From contig NZ_VXDB01000013.1 of assembly GCF_008711325.1 (NCBI RefSeq), positions 83,777 to 147,776 of the forward strand: a stretch of 64,000 bases of DNA, written 5' to 3'. Below the pieces are notes generated by a model. That model did not search any database, was not told the DNA's origin, and saw only the letters and a program-made list of their open reading frames with translations. Numbering within the stretch: position 1 is the stretch's first letter; the number at the start of each line of letters is the position of its first letter. This stretch comes from Roseibium sediminis. Lineage in GTDB: Bacteria > Pseudomonadota > Alphaproteobacteria > Rhizobiales > Stappiaceae. The position numbers and the translations under genes were made by a program. Below are positions 1-9,024 of the stretch, one piece after another.

Positions 1-59
1 TGATCCGGCAGGTTGCCGGTTCCGATTGTTGTGTGCGATTTCAGATGTGGCTTTTGAAG

Positions 60-1286
60 CTATGCCCCTTTTGGAGCCCAAAAAACAGCCCCGGTAGACA
101 GGATATTCCTGACTTTCTGAAATGCCTCGGGATTTTCCATTGCCAGTTTTGCCGCTGCCCTGACCGTTCCCCCCTCGATAATGCAGGGAAGAGGAAGACC
201 GTCAGCGTCTGTTTCCAGAATTTGGCGCAGACGTGCGGCGAGTTCCACAATGAGCGCGGACGACACTGCCCGCAATTCGGTTCGCTGCGCCTCGGCGGGA
301 AATGCGTCTTCCGGTCTAATTGCGCCCGAAGCCACCAGCAGCCCGGCGTGGATACCGTCGCTGGGCGCGGGAAGCTCCTCGAAGCCGGATGTGCCGATAC
401 CCGCCCATGAGAAAGGCTCAATCAGATTGAACGCCAGTGCCTGCACCGCATGATGCAGTGGCACGATGATCTCGTCGTCACCACTTTCCAGACGCCAGCT
501 GTCCCCGAGGATCAGGTCGCCTTCCTGTGCTCCGCCATTCCAAAGCGGCGCAAGTGCATCAGAGAGGCTATCGAAAACTGTGCTCATCTTGAGATCACCG
601 TCTTCCACATGCTTCAACATGGCAACGAGCAGGCGGCCCGGACGGAGCGTTCCCTTATGGCCGAAGACGTCCGGCCGCATACCGACCACTTCACCAAACC
701 GGCGCAAATGCCCCGTCATGGCGGCGAGCCACTTTGGATGAACAGACCGATCAAGGCCGAAGGATGCTGCGATCTCGTCCTCCTCAAGCCGGATCAGGGC
801 GTCAACATCCACGCGGAGCGGGTCATTCGGGTCGGCGGAAAACACGCCTGACTGAAACATTGCAAAGACAGCAATGAAGAGGGCAGTCCTGCCACGATGA
901 ACCTCGCCGGTTCCCGGTTCGGTATAGATCCAACCTTCGGGCGGGTTTACGTCTGCGGCACCCAGCAGGATCGCCAGATCTCCGGCGACCTGCAAAAGAT
1001 CCTCGGCAGACGAGAAGCCTCGGGCACTTGCAAGACTATCCCAGCGATCCATGCCGCTGCTTTCCAGCATTCGCCAACAGCTTGCCGGCGGCACCTGATA
1101 ATCGGGATATGTTTCCTGCATGGCCAGGTCACACAGCTTTGCAACTTCGTCCAGTCGGGAAAGGTCGACGGACAAGGAGCGCGTCTCGCCACGAAGGGCC
1201 CTTTGCAGCACGTCAGCAGTTTCACGGCGTGTCCGCTGCGCAGTCAAAAGGTCCAGAAGTGCTGACGGAGCCGTTTCAGATGTCAT
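60..1286 (-). CDS. DUF1688 / URC4-like uracil catabolism protein
   Basis: A 408-residue protein resembling the DUF1688 (URC4/urg3) family, named after a gene of the yeast URC uracil-degradation pathway whose exact reaction is not settled. It is acidic and soluble with no signal peptide, and about the usual family length. It is the last visible gene of the nucleoside operon, 36 bp after the adenosine deaminase gene. In bacteria the family usually travels with a GTP-cyclohydrolase-II-like URC1 gene and uracil phosphoribosyltransferase, which could lie just outside the window. The context (thymidine phosphorylase and cytidine deaminase release pyrimidine bases) fits a role in degrading uracil. 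The family call is from sequence feel; the role is inferred. Confidence 0.75.
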   Translation of the reverse strand: MTSETAPSALLDLLTAQRTRRETADVLQRALRGETRSLSVDLSRLDEVAKLCDLAMQETYPDYQVPPASCWRMLESSGMDRWDSLASARGFSSAEDLLQVAGDLAILLGAADVNPPEGWIYTEPGTGEVHRGRTALFIAVFAMFQSGVFSADPNDPLRVDVDALIRLEEDEIAASFGLDRSVHPKWLAAMTGHLRRFGEVVGMRPDVFGHKGTLRPGRLLVAMLKHVEDGDLKMSTVFDSLSDALAPLWNGGAQEGDLILGDSWRLESGDDEIIVPLHHAVQALAFNLIEPFSWAGIGTSGFEELPAPSDGIHAGLLVASGAIRPEDAFPAEAQRTELRAVSSALIVELAARLRQILETDADGLPLPCIIEGGTVRAAAKLAMENPEAFQKVRNILSTGAVFWAPKGA

Positions 1287-1322
1287 GTGTTTTCCCGGTG
1301 CGTTTTCAGTCGACAGGCAATG

Positions 1323-2324
1323 TTATTCGGCATCCGAAGTCGCACTGTCGAGACGGACCAGAAGCCGGTTCTTTGTCGCTTCGTCGCAGAAGGCCGCATC
1401 AATGGCCGTTCTGGTGATCGCCAGCTGATCCTCGAATGTCAGCCCGAACGTGGTGCTGACCGTCTTGTATTCCTGTCCGAGCGTGGTTGCGAAAAACGGC
1501 GGATCATCCGAATTCAATGTGATGCGAACCCCTTCGTTTCTCAGAATATTGACCGGATGAAATCGCAGGACCGGGTAGACGCCCAGAGCCACATTTGATC
1601 CGGGGCAGACTTCAAGCACGATCTTCTCATCAATCAGTCGCCGTACGAGGCTCTTGTCCTCAACCGCCCGCACCCCATGGCCGAGCCGTGTCACACCGAG
1701 GAAGTCCAGTGCTGCGGAGATGCTCTCAGGCCCACCAAATTCGCCCGCATGCGCGGTCAGCCCCAGCCCGGCTTCGTCGGCCATCCTGAAGGCCTTGGAA
1801 AAATTGGATGGGTGGCCGTCGCGCTCATCTCCTGCAAGGCCAAAACCTGTGACCAGAGGATGCGGATTGGCAATGACTTCGCGGGCAACGCGTTCTACTG
1901 CATTCGCCCCAAAATGGCGGACACCGATTGCGATCATCCGGCCTTCTATACCGGTGTCGAGCTTGGCACGTTCCATGCCCGCAGCCAGTCCCTCGACATA
2001 GGATCGATAGGAAAGCCCCGCCGCCTGCGCATGATCTGGCGAAATGAACACTTCGCCGTAAATGGCCCCCTCAGCCGCCAGCATGCGGAAATAGGTTTCG
2101 CTCAACAGCGAATAATCACCCGGTGTCTTGAACACAGAGCTTGCCAGATCATAGGCCTGCAGGAAGGTGGAAAAATCCGACCAGCGATATTTGCCTTTCC
2201 GGTCGATGATCGACGACACGTCAATTTGATAGTGTTCAGCCAGACGCATGACCAGCGTGGGAGATGCTGCCCCCTCAATGTGGCAGTGGAGCTCTGCCTT
2301 CGGCACCGTCACATAGTCTGTCAT
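1323..2324 (-). CDS. add: Adenosine deaminase
   Basis: A 333-residue amidohydrolase converting adenosine or deoxyadenosine to inosine and ammonia in the cytoplasm. The metal-binding HCHIEG motif lies at about residues 13-18, followed by the TAHAGE motif with the catalytic glutamate, the GHG histidine and the terminal SDDPP aspartates, so all active-site landmarks are present. The length is normal for bacterial Add. The ATG start is 24 bp after the deoB stop, in the same direction, so it is probably co-transcribed. It supplies inosine to the purine nucleoside phosphorylase encoded upstream in the operon. Confidence 0.93.
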   Translation of the reverse strand: MTDYVTVPKAELHCHIEGAASPTLVMRLAEHYQIDVSSIIDRKGKYRWSDFSTFLQAYDLASSVFKTPGDYSLLSETYFRMLAAEGAIYGEVFISPDHAQAAGLSYRSYVEGLAAGMERAKLDTGIEGRMIAIGVRHFGANAVERVAREVIANPHPLVTGFGLAGDERDGHPSNFSKAFRMADEAGLGLTAHAGEFGGPESISAALDFLGVTRLGHGVRAVEDKSLVRRLIDEKIVLEVCPGSNVALGVYPVLRFHPVNILRNEGVRITLNSDDPPFFATTLGQEYKTVSTTFGLTFEDQLAITRTAIDAAFCDEATKNRLLVRLDSATSDAE

Positions 2325-2348
2325 GGATCATCACCTGTTCAGGTCAAT

Positions 2349-3569
2349 TCAAAGGAAGCTGGTTCCGTGCGGCCCTGCCGGAATGCCGAGATGCCTGGCA
2401 ATGGTCTCGCCAATGTCAGCATAGGTCTTTCTGGCGCCGATGCCACGCCCCTGAAGCCCGGGACCTGTGCACAACACCGGCACGTGCTCGCGGGTATGAT
2501 CCGTTCCGCGCCAGGTCGGATCGCAGCCATGGTCCGCTGTCAGGACAAGAAGGTCGCCTTCTTTGAGGTGGGCAATCAACTCCGGCAGCCGCGTGTCGAA
2601 ATGTTCAAGGGCTGCAGCATAGCCGGGCACATCGCGGCGGTGACCATAAAGAGAGTCAAAATCGATAAAGTTGGCGAAGACGAGATCCCCGTCCCCGGCA
2701 AGATCCATTGCTTCCAGCGTCTTGTCGAACAATTGATCATTGCCCGCGCCCTTCAGCACCTTCGAGACCCCCTGATGAGCAAAGATGTCAGAGATCTTGC
2801 CAACGCCAATCACTGTCCGCCCCGCATCGGTCAGGCGATCGAGAACAGTGCGCTCGGGCGGCAGCACCGAATAATCCCTGCGATTGGGCGTGCGCTCAAA
2901 GGTGTCCCTGCTTTCGCCGGTAAAGGGGCGAGCTATGACGCGGCCGATATTGTAGGGATCGGCGAGTTCCCGGGTAACCTCACAAAGCCGATAGAGCGCC
3001 TCCAGTCCGAAGCGTTCCTCGTGTGCCGCGATCTGGATCACGCTGTCCGCGGACGTGTAGAAAATCGGCAATCCAGTGCGGACATGTTCCTCGCCCAGCT
3101 CTTCGATGATGACAGTGCCCGAGGCATGTTTGTTGCCGAGAACGCCGGCAATGCCCGACCTTGCTTTCACCCCTTCGATCAGTTCATCAGGAAAGGTTGG
3201 CACGGTTTCGGGAAAATAACCCCAGTCGAAGCGAACCGGGACACCGGCGATTTCCCAGTGACCGGACGGCGTATCCTTGCCGTTGGAGACTTCTTCGGCG
3301 TAGCCCCAAAGCCCTTCAGGCTCACCTGCAAAATCGAGACCCGGCGCAGCCTTTCCATTTGAGGCAAGAGACGCTGCGCCCAGACCGAGCCGATCCATGT
3401 TTGGCACATGCAGTGGACCGGAGCGCAGACCGTCGCGGTCGCCCTCGCCGATTGCACAGCGTTCTGCAATATGGCCCAGCGTGTCGGATCCGGCATCGCC
3501 AAACTTCTCCGCATCGGCGGCACCGCCAATTCCGAAGCTGTCCAATACGCACAGAATAGCTCTAGGCAT
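2349..3569 (-). CDS. deoB: Phosphopentomutase
   Basis: A 406-residue enzyme of the alkaline-phosphatase superfamily that interconverts (deoxy)ribose 1-phosphate and 5-phosphate. The N-terminal metal-binding [11 protein letters not shown] stretch and the KDTPSGHWE segment with the phosphorylated threonine are present. A C-terminal metal site reads [18 protein letters not shown]. The frame is open further upstream, but the ATG at 3569 is preferred: AGAGGA sits just ahead of it and the protein then begins MPRAILC as in relatives. It follows deoA by 65 bp that contain a hairpin. It links phosphorolysis to DeoC and the pentose phosphate pathway. Confidence 0.95.
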   Translation of the reverse strand: MPRAILCVLDSFGIGGAADAEKFGDAGSDTLGHIAERCAIGEGDRDGLRSGPLHVPNMDRLGLGAASLASNGKAAPGLDFAGEPEGLWGYAEEVSNGKDTPSGHWEIAGVPVRFDWGYFPETVPTFPDELIEGVKARSGIAGVLGNKHASGTVIIEELGEEHVRTGLPIFYTSADSVIQIAAHEERFGLEALYRLCEVTRELADPYNIGRVIARPFTGESRDTFERTPNRRDYSVLPPERTVLDRLTDAGRTVIGVGKISDIFAHQGVSKVLKGAGNDQLFDKTLEAMDLAGDGDLVFANFIDFDSLYGHRRDVPGYAAALEHFDTRLPELIAHLKEGDLLVLTADHGCDPTWRGTDHTREHVPVLCTGPGLQGRGIGARKTYADIGETIARHLGIPAGPHGTSFL

Positions 3570-3606
3570 GAGCCTGTCCTCTTTATTGCCGACCGATGGC
3601 CGGAGA

Positions 3607-3625
3607 GGCCCCGTTTTCCGGGGCC
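3607..3625 (-). other. Intercistronic hairpin between deoA and deoB
   Basis: A perfect 7-bp stem (GGCCCCG / CGGGGCC) with a 5-nt loop lies in the 65-bp gap between deoA and deoB. No T-run follows on the coding strand, so it is more likely an mRNA processing or stability element, or a weak attenuator, than a full terminator. Function inferred. Confidence 0.4.
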
Positions 3626-3634
3626 CTTGAGATC

Positions 3635-4951
3635 TCAAGACGCGATCCGCTCGACAACGGCGGGGTAGTCCGGCACGTCTCTCGCATCGCCGATCCGGTA
3701 GGCTGCACGCACCATGCGGGATGCTTCTTCAACCTGGTCCTGCGTCTGGGCATGCACGATGGCGAGCGGAGCATCGGAATCGACCGAATTGCCAAGACCG
3801 GCCAGATTGGTCAGTCCGACAGCCGGATCAATCTTCTGGGCGGCAAATGTCCGGCCACCGCCGAGAGCAACAACGGCAAGGCCAACCTGACGCGCGTCAA
3901 CGCCGGTGACGATCCCGTCCATGTCTGCGTAGATCGGTGCCTCGATCGGCGCCTTGGCCAGATACAGTTCAGACTTTTCCATGAAGTCCGCAGGACCACC
4001 AAGAGCGGTGACCATTTTCGCGAAGATCTCCGCCGCCTTACCGCTTTCAAAGGCGTCCCGCATTTTCGCTTCACCATCGGCGCCGTTTTCGGCAAGACCA
4101 CCGGTTGCGAGCAACTCGCCACCTTGTGCGACCGTGACATCCCACAAGCGGCTATCAATCGCCGTGCCTTTCAGGAAGTCGACAGCGTTTTGAACTTCAA
4201 TCGCGTTGCCGGCAGCCGAGGCCAGCGGTTCGTTCATGTCGGTCAGGATTGCAGTTGTCTTCAACCCGGCACCATTGGCGACCAGAACGAGGCTTTGGGC
4301 AAGGGCCCGCGCATCTTCCAGCTTCGCCATGAAGGCACCCGTGCCCCATTTCACGTCCAGCACCAGACCCTCAAGTCCCGCTGCCAGCTTTTTCGACAGG
4401 ATGGATGCTGTAATCAGGTCGATGCTCTCCACAGTGGCCGTAACGTCACGAATTCCATAGAACCGCTTGTCGGCAGGAGCAAGGTTGCCGGTTTGCCCGA
4501 TAATGGCGCAGCCAACTTCCTTGACCACTTTCTTGAAGAGCGTGTTGTCCGGTTGGGTCTTGTACCCTGGAATGCTGTCGAACTTGTCGAGCGTACCGCC
4601 GGTATGACCGAGGCCCCGACCGGAAATCATCGGCACGGCTGCGCCACAGGCAGCAAGCGCCGGAGCGAGCATCAACGAAACATTGTCGCCAACACCGCCG
4701 GTGGAATGCTTGTCGAGAACCGGTGCATCGACATCGGACCAGTCCAGCACATCGCCGCTGTCGCGCATACCCAATGTCAGTCCGACGCGTTCTTCAACAG
4801 TCAGCCCCTTGAAGAAGACCGCCATGGCAAAGGCCGCAACCTGGCCTTCTGTGATGGTTTCGTCGGCCAGACCCCTCACGAAAAACGCAATCTCTTCCGG
4901 GGTGAGCGTCTGCCCATCCCGTTTCTTTCTGACAATTTCCTGCGGCAGCAT
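3635..4951 (-). CDS. deoA: Thymidine phosphorylase
   Basis: A 438-residue enzyme of glycosyltransferase family 3 that phosphorolyses thymidine and deoxyuridine to base plus deoxyribose 1-phosphate. The N-terminal helical part is followed by the signature around [18 protein letters not shown] (residues about 79-96), which carries the phosphate-binding residues. Length matches E. coli DeoA (440). The ATG at 4951 is preceded by AAGGA about 8 nt upstream and starts 2 nt after the deoC stop, so translational coupling is likely. The pyrimidine base it releases is a plausible feed for the URC4-type gene downstream. Confidence 0.95.
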   Translation of the reverse strand: MLPQEIVRKKRDGQTLTPEEIAFFVRGLADETITEGQVAAFAMAVFFKGLTVEERVGLTLGMRDSGDVLDWSDVDAPVLDKHSTGGVGDNVSLMLAPALAACGAAVPMISGRGLGHTGGTLDKFDSIPGYKTQPDNTLFKKVVKEVGCAIIGQTGNLAPADKRFYGIRDVTATVESIDLITASILSKKLAAGLEGLVLDVKWGTGAFMAKLEDARALAQSLVLVANGAGLKTTAILTDMNEPLASAAGNAIEVQNAVDFLKGTAIDSRLWDVTVAQGGELLATGGLAENGADGEAKMRDAFESGKAAEIFAKMVTALGGPADFMEKSELYLAKAPIEAPIYADMDGIVTGVDARQVGLAVVALGGGRTFAAQKIDPAVGLTNLAGLGNSVDSDAPLAIVHAQTQDQVEEASRMVRAAYRIGDARDVPDYPAVVERIAS

Positions 4952-4953
4952 TT

Positions 4954-5733
4954 TTAGTATCCTTCGCCCGCGTGCACAGTTTTTCCCTCAAGTTCGGCGA
5001 TCAGGGCATCCAGAAGCCCACTTGCTCCAAACCGGAAGGTGGTGGCGGACACCCAGTTGTGTCCCATGATCTTGTCGGCGAGAGCCAGATAGGCAGCGGC
5101 ATCTTCGGCCGTCTTGATCCCCCCGGCGGGCTTGAAGCCCACGTTGCGACCATGATCCCGGCGCTCCTCCTCGATTGCCGTCAACATGATCTCGGCAGCT
5201 TCCAGCGTGGCGTTCACCGGCACCTTGCCCGTGGAGGTCTTGATGAAGTCCGCGCCTGCGCCAATGGCAATTTCCGATGCCAGATGGATCAAAAGCGGAT
5301 CCTTGATCTCTCCGGTTTCCAGAATGACCTTCAGCTTTGCCGGAGCCGGAATTGCTTCTTTCACCCGAATGATCTGCTCCTCGGCAAAGCCTTTCCGACC
5401 TTCCATGAAAGCGCGGTAGGGCATGACAAGATCGATCTCGTCCGCACCATCGGCAATTGCCTGCCGGGTCTCGGCAACAACTGCAGAGGTTTCAGTGCCG
5501 CCTGCCGGAAAATTGACGACCGTTGCCACTTTCACACCAGTACCAGCCAGTTCCCGCACGCCCTGCGCAACGAAGCGCGGCCAGATGCAGATGGCGGCAA
5601 CAGAACCATGTGGCGTTACGGCCCGTCCGGTCAGCGTTGTGATGTCTGCCTCGGTGCAGTCGTCATTCAAATTGGTCAGGTCGACGAGACCCAGCGCTCG
5701 CCGTGCCACGTCTTTCAGGGACAAGTCATCCAC
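4954..5733 (-). CDS. deoC: Deoxyribose-phosphate aldolase
   Basis: A 259-residue class I aldolase that cleaves 2-deoxyribose 5-phosphate to glyceraldehyde 3-phosphate and acetaldehyde. The Schiff-base lysine lies in [10 protein letters not shown] at about residues 163-172, and the GGIKTAEDA motif follows. The start codon is GTG at 5733, preceded by GGAGG at good spacing, and overlaps the end of the purine nucleoside phosphorylase gene by 8 bp. It provides the exit from deoxyribose to central carbon metabolism in this operon. Confidence 0.95.
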   Translation of the reverse strand: MDDLSLKDVARRALGLVDLTNLNDDCTEADITTLTGRAVTPHGSVAAICIWPRFVAQGVRELAGTGVKVATVVNFPAGGTETSAVVAETRQAIADGADEIDLVMPYRAFMEGRKGFAEEQIIRVKEAIPAPAKLKVILETGEIKDPLLIHLASEIAIGAGADFIKTSTGKVPVNATLEAAEIMLTAIEEERRDHGRNVGFKPAGGIKTAEDAAAYLALADKIMGHNWVSATTFRFGASGLLDALIAELEGKTVHAGEGY

Positions 5734-6538
5734 GGCCAGCCTCCTTCACAAATCCACGTACAAGCTGCTTCATCCGGTTCATGCCCAGTTTGGCGACAGA
5801 CTTGGTCTCGTCATGGGAAAGCGCATGCGACTGGATACCAGCGCCATAGTTGGTGATGATCGACATGGCAGCGACACGCATGCCAAGGAACCTTGCCATG
5901 ATGACTTCCGGAACCGTGGACATGCCAACGGCATCCGCGCCCAACACCTTTGCCATGCGGATCTCGGCAGGCGTTTCGAAGGACGGACCGGAGAACCACA
6001 TATAGACGCCTTCGGCCACCGGATCGCCGGTTTCCTCGGCCACCTTCTTCAAGGTCGCGCGAAGCTCGGGATCGTAAGCTGCGCTCATATCCAGAAAGCG
6101 GCTCTCGTCCTCTTCCCCGATCAAGGGGTTCATTCCGGACCAGTTGATGTGGTCGGAGAGGATCATGGGATTGCCGGGAGCAACATCTTCGCGCAGGGAA
6201 CCTGCAGCATTGGTAGCAAGCAGGATCTCGCAGCCCAGCTCCTTCAGCGTCTCCACCGGAGTTCTCATGATGGAGGGGTTGCCGCTTTCGTAGTAATGCG
6301 CGCGACCGGAGAGGATCACCACCGGCACTCCATCCATCGTTCCGGCAACCAGCTCGCTGGAGTGGGACGTAACGGTGGAAACCGGAAACTGCACCAGACG
6401 GGAATAGGGAATGCGAACAGCATCCTCGACCTCTTCGGCCAGAGATCCGAGGCCGGAGCCGAGGATCATGCCGATCTTGTAGGAACCCGAACGGGCTGCG
6501 CGGACAATATCCGCGCATTCACGACCATAACCGCTCAT
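5726..6538 (-). CDS. punA: Purine-nucleoside phosphorylase (trimeric class)
   Basis: A 270-residue phosphorylase of the trimeric PNP/MTAP class, splitting inosine and guanosine (and deoxy forms) into base plus pentose 1-phosphate. Visible landmarks are the N-terminal GSGLGSLAE phosphate loop, GRAHYYESG with the catalytic histidine, NAAGSL, and the purine-contacting NYGAG near residue 230. It lies 6 bp after cdd and overlaps deoC by 8 bp. The symbol punA reflects the class; xapA/deoD names are also used for related enzymes. Confidence 0.9.
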   Translation of the reverse strand: MSGYGRECADIVRAARSGSYKIGMILGSGLGSLAEEVEDAVRIPYSRLVQFPVSTVTSHSSELVAGTMDGVPVVILSGRAHYYESGNPSIMRTPVETLKELGCEILLATNAAGSLREDVAPGNPMILSDHINWSGMNPLIGEEDESRFLDMSAAYDPELRATLKKVAEETGDPVAEGVYMWFSGPSFETPAEIRMAKVLGADAVGMSTVPEVIMARFLGMRVAAMSIITNYGAGIQSHALSHDETKSVAKLGMNRMKQLVRGFVKEAGRG

Positions 6539-6544
6539 GAGGCG

Positions 6545-6940
6545 TCAGTCCTTTTCGTTTAGTTCAAAACCGGCCGGGAGGAGTTCGGCCACAGTGAAGG
6601 TCTTCTTCACTTCATCGAGATTGGCGATGTGCACTTTCACATCATCACCGGCAAATTCCTTGATCTTCTGGCGACACCCGCCGCAGGGCGTGCAAAGAGC
6701 CGCATCGGCCATGACCAGCACTTCGGCAATTTCCGTTTCCCCTGCGAGGATCAAGGCGCTGATTGCGCCGCCTTCCGCACAAACCCCTTCCGGATAGGCC
6801 GCGTTTTCCACGTTGCATCCGGCGATGATCTTGCCACCCTTTGTGCGCAGGGCCGCGCCGACCTTGAATTTCGAATAGGGCGCATAGGCGCGCTCGCGCG
6901 CTGATTTCGCTGTTTCAAAGAGAAGCTGAACGGAACTCAT
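6545..6940 (-). CDS. cdd: Cytidine deaminase
   Basis: A 131-residue zinc-dependent homotetrameric-type deaminase converting (deoxy)cytidine to (deoxy)uridine. Zinc ligands are recognisable in the VCAEGGAI motif (with the proton-shuttle glutamate) and in PCGGCRQ. The frame stays open well upstream, but the ATG at 6940 gives the normal family start and length. It also overlaps the stop of the preceding permease gene in a 4-bp ATGA arrangement, indicating translational coupling. The product feeds DeoA-type phosphorolysis. Confidence 0.93.
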   Translation of the reverse strand: MSSVQLLFETAKSARERAYAPYSKFKVGAALRTKGGKIIAGCNVENAAYPEGVCAEGGAISALILAGETEIAEVLVMADAALCTPCGGCRQKIKEFAGDDVKVHIANLDEVKKTFTVAELLPAGFELNEKD

Positions 6941-7905
6941 GTGCGCTCCTTCAGATAGGGAATGCCCGATGCCTTTGGCGGGATCGCCTTGCCGATGAAC
7001 CCGGCGAGAAGAATGACCGTCAGGATGTAGGGCAGCGCCTGGAAGAACTGGACCGGCACTTCGCCAATGCCCGGGATCTCCTGTCCCTGCAGGCGGATGG
7101 CAACCGCATCGAGGAAGCCGAAGAGCAGGCAGGCGAACATGGCATTGCCCGGCCGCCACTTGGCGAAGATCAGCGCGGCCAATGCGATGAAGCCCTTGCC
7201 AGCCGTCATTTCCTTGATGAAGCCAGAGGATTGAGCAATCGACAGATAGGCACCGGCCAGGCCGCACAGGATGCCGCAGATCAACACCGCACGGTAGCGC
7301 AGCCAGATCACATCAATGCCTGCCGTGTCGACCGCCGCCGGGTTTTCGCCGACGGCCCGAAGACGCAAGCCAAACCGGGTGCGGAACAGGACCCACCACG
7401 TCAACGGCACGGCAGCAAAGGCCATGTAAACGATGATGTTGTGGCCCGACAGAAGCTCTGAATAGATCTGCCCGATCACCGGCACACCGCTCAACGTTTC
7501 CGCCAACGGCAGGTTTATGTTCTCGAAGCGCCCGCCATCGGGAAGCGCGGGTGTGCGCCCGCCTTGCTGGAACCATGTCTGCCCAAGAAGGCCGGTCAGG
7601 CCGATGGCAAGGAAGTTGATGGCTACCCCTGAAACGATCTGGTTGCCCCGGTTGGTGATGGAGGCAAAGCCGTGAATGAGGGCCAGAACGCAGGCAACAC
7701 CAATGCCCGCCAGAAGGCCCAGCCACGCGCTGCCCGTTATATATCCGACAGCACCGGCGCCAAAGGCCGCGCCAAGCATCTTGCCTTCCAGTCCGATGTC
7801 GACGACGCCGGAGCGTTCTGAATAAAGCCCGGCCAGACATGCCAGCAAAAGCGGCGTGGACAGGCGAACCGTGGAATCCAGAATGAGGATGAGAGTTTCA
7901 AACAT
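6937..7905 (-). CDS. Nucleoside ABC transporter permease (second)
   Basis: A 322-residue inner-membrane permease of the BMP-linked nucleoside uptake family (NupQ/YufQ type, branched-chain-type permease fold). It has many hydrophobic segments and the conserved GLEGKMLGAAFGA stretch near residues 38-50. It should pair with the other permease and the ATPase to import nucleosides delivered by the two binding proteins. It lies 12 bp after the first permease gene and overlaps cdd by 4 bp. Substrate is inferred from the operon. Confidence 0.88.
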   Translation of the reverse strand: MFETLILILDSTVRLSTPLLLACLAGLYSERSGVVDIGLEGKMLGAAFGAGAVGYITGSAWLGLLAGIGVACVLALIHGFASITNRGNQIVSGVAINFLAIGLTGLLGQTWFQQGGRTPALPDGGRFENINLPLAETLSGVPVIGQIYSELLSGHNIIVYMAFAAVPLTWWVLFRTRFGLRLRAVGENPAAVDTAGIDVIWLRYRAVLICGILCGLAGAYLSIAQSSGFIKEMTAGKGFIALAALIFAKWRPGNAMFACLLFGFLDAVAIRLQGQEIPGIGEVPVQFFQALPYILTVILLAGFIGKAIPPKASGIPYLKERT

Positions 7906-7917
7906 GGTCGTTCCTCC

Positions 7918-9024
7918 TCAAGCCGCTTGAGCTGCAGGTGAACGACCTGCCGAAAAGAGCCGGATCAGGGCCGGACGGAAGAGATATTCCAGTGCCCCGG
8001 CGAAAAGGATCACCAGACCCTGAATGACGACGATCATGTCACGGGTGATGGCGGGCATCTCGAAAGAAAGTTCCGCGCCCCCCTGATAGAGCATGCCGAA
8101 CAGGATCGCTGCCAGAACGATGCCGACCGGATGACTGCGCCCCATCAGGGCAACAGCAATCCCCACAAAGCCGTATCCGGCCACGTAGTCGATCAGCAGC
8201 CGATGCTGCGAGCCCATGATCTCGTTGATCGCCATCATGCCCGCAAGCCCACCGGAAATGAGCATGGTCACAATGATAATGCGGACCGGATTGATGCCGG
8301 CATAAACGGCAGCGGTCGGGTTCGCGCCAAAGGAGCGGATTTCAAAGCCGAGCTTGGTGCGCCAGATCAGCAGCCAGACGAGAATGCAAGCCAGAAAGGC
8401 GACAAACAGCGAGAGGTTCACCGGCGCATAGTCAAAACCAAAGCCGGGGAAGATATCATTGAGGAATGGCAGACGACCGCCTTCCTCGAAGGTTCGGGTT
8501 TCCGACTGCATGGACCCGGCCTTCTTCATCACATTGTTCAGAAGATAGACCATCAGCGAGGCGGCGATGAAGTTGAACATGATCGTGGTGATAACGACGT
8601 GGCTGCCACGTTTGGCCTGAAGCCAGGCCGGAATAAAGGCCCACGCAGCTCCCATAAGAGCAGAACCGAGAATGGCGAAAGGCAGGGTCACCCACCACGG
8701 CACATACTGGTCGAGCGCAAGACAGGCAAAGGCGACGCCCAACCCACCGAGATAGGCCTGCCCTTCCCCGCCGATATTGAACAGTCCGGCATGAAAGGCG
8801 ACCGCAACCGCGAGCCCGGTGAAGATGAAGTTGGTGGCAAAGAACAAGGTGAAGCCGAAGCCCTCGCCATATCCCAATGAGCCCCAGAGAAGGACCTTTA
8901 CGGCGTCCAGCGGGTTTTCCCCGATCAGGACCACCACAAGCCCGGAGACCAGAAACGCTGCAGCAAGGTTGAGCAGCGGGATCAGGCCATAATCCACCCA
9001 GCGCGGGAGCTGCCCAGCACTCAT
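7918..9024 (-). CDS. Nucleoside ABC transporter permease (first)
   Basis: A 368-residue polytopic permease of the NupP/YufP type, with about ten hydrophobic stretches. It contains the typical GLFNIGGEGQAYLGG segment near residue 80 and a cytoplasmic coupling region around SFGANPTAAVYAGI. It overlaps the ATPase gene stop by 4 bp (ATGA), so it is translationally coupled. Partner of the permease encoded next. Ribose-type substrates are possible, but the surrounding catabolic genes argue for nucleosides. Confidence 0.88.
   Translation of the reverse strand: MSAGQLPRWVDYGLIPLLNLAAAFLVSGLVVVLIGENPLDAVKVLLWGSLGYGEGFGFTLFFATNFIFTGLAVAVAFHAGLFNIGGEGQAYLGGLGVAFACLALDQYVPWWVTLPFAILGSALMGAAWAFIPAWLQAKRGSHVVITTIMFNFIAASLMVYLLNNVMKKAGSMQSETRTFEEGGRLPFLNDIFPGFGFDYAPVNLSLFVAFLACILVWLLIWRTKLGFEIRSFGANPTAAVYAGINPVRIIIVTMLISGGLAGMMAINEIMGSQHRLLIDYVAGYGFVGIAVALMGRSHPVGIVLAAILFGMLYQGGAELSFEMPAITRDMIVVIQGLVILFAGALEYLFRPALIRLFSAGRSPAAQAA

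Noticed and set aside
1677..3362. A 561-codon open frame on the plus strand across add and deoB
   Set aside because: It is antisense to two clearly conserved enzymes; low stop density in high-GC DNA explains it.
3596..4957. A 453-codon plus-strand frame over deoA
   Set aside because: Shadow of thymidine phosphorylase; no recognisable protein features or ribosome-binding site.
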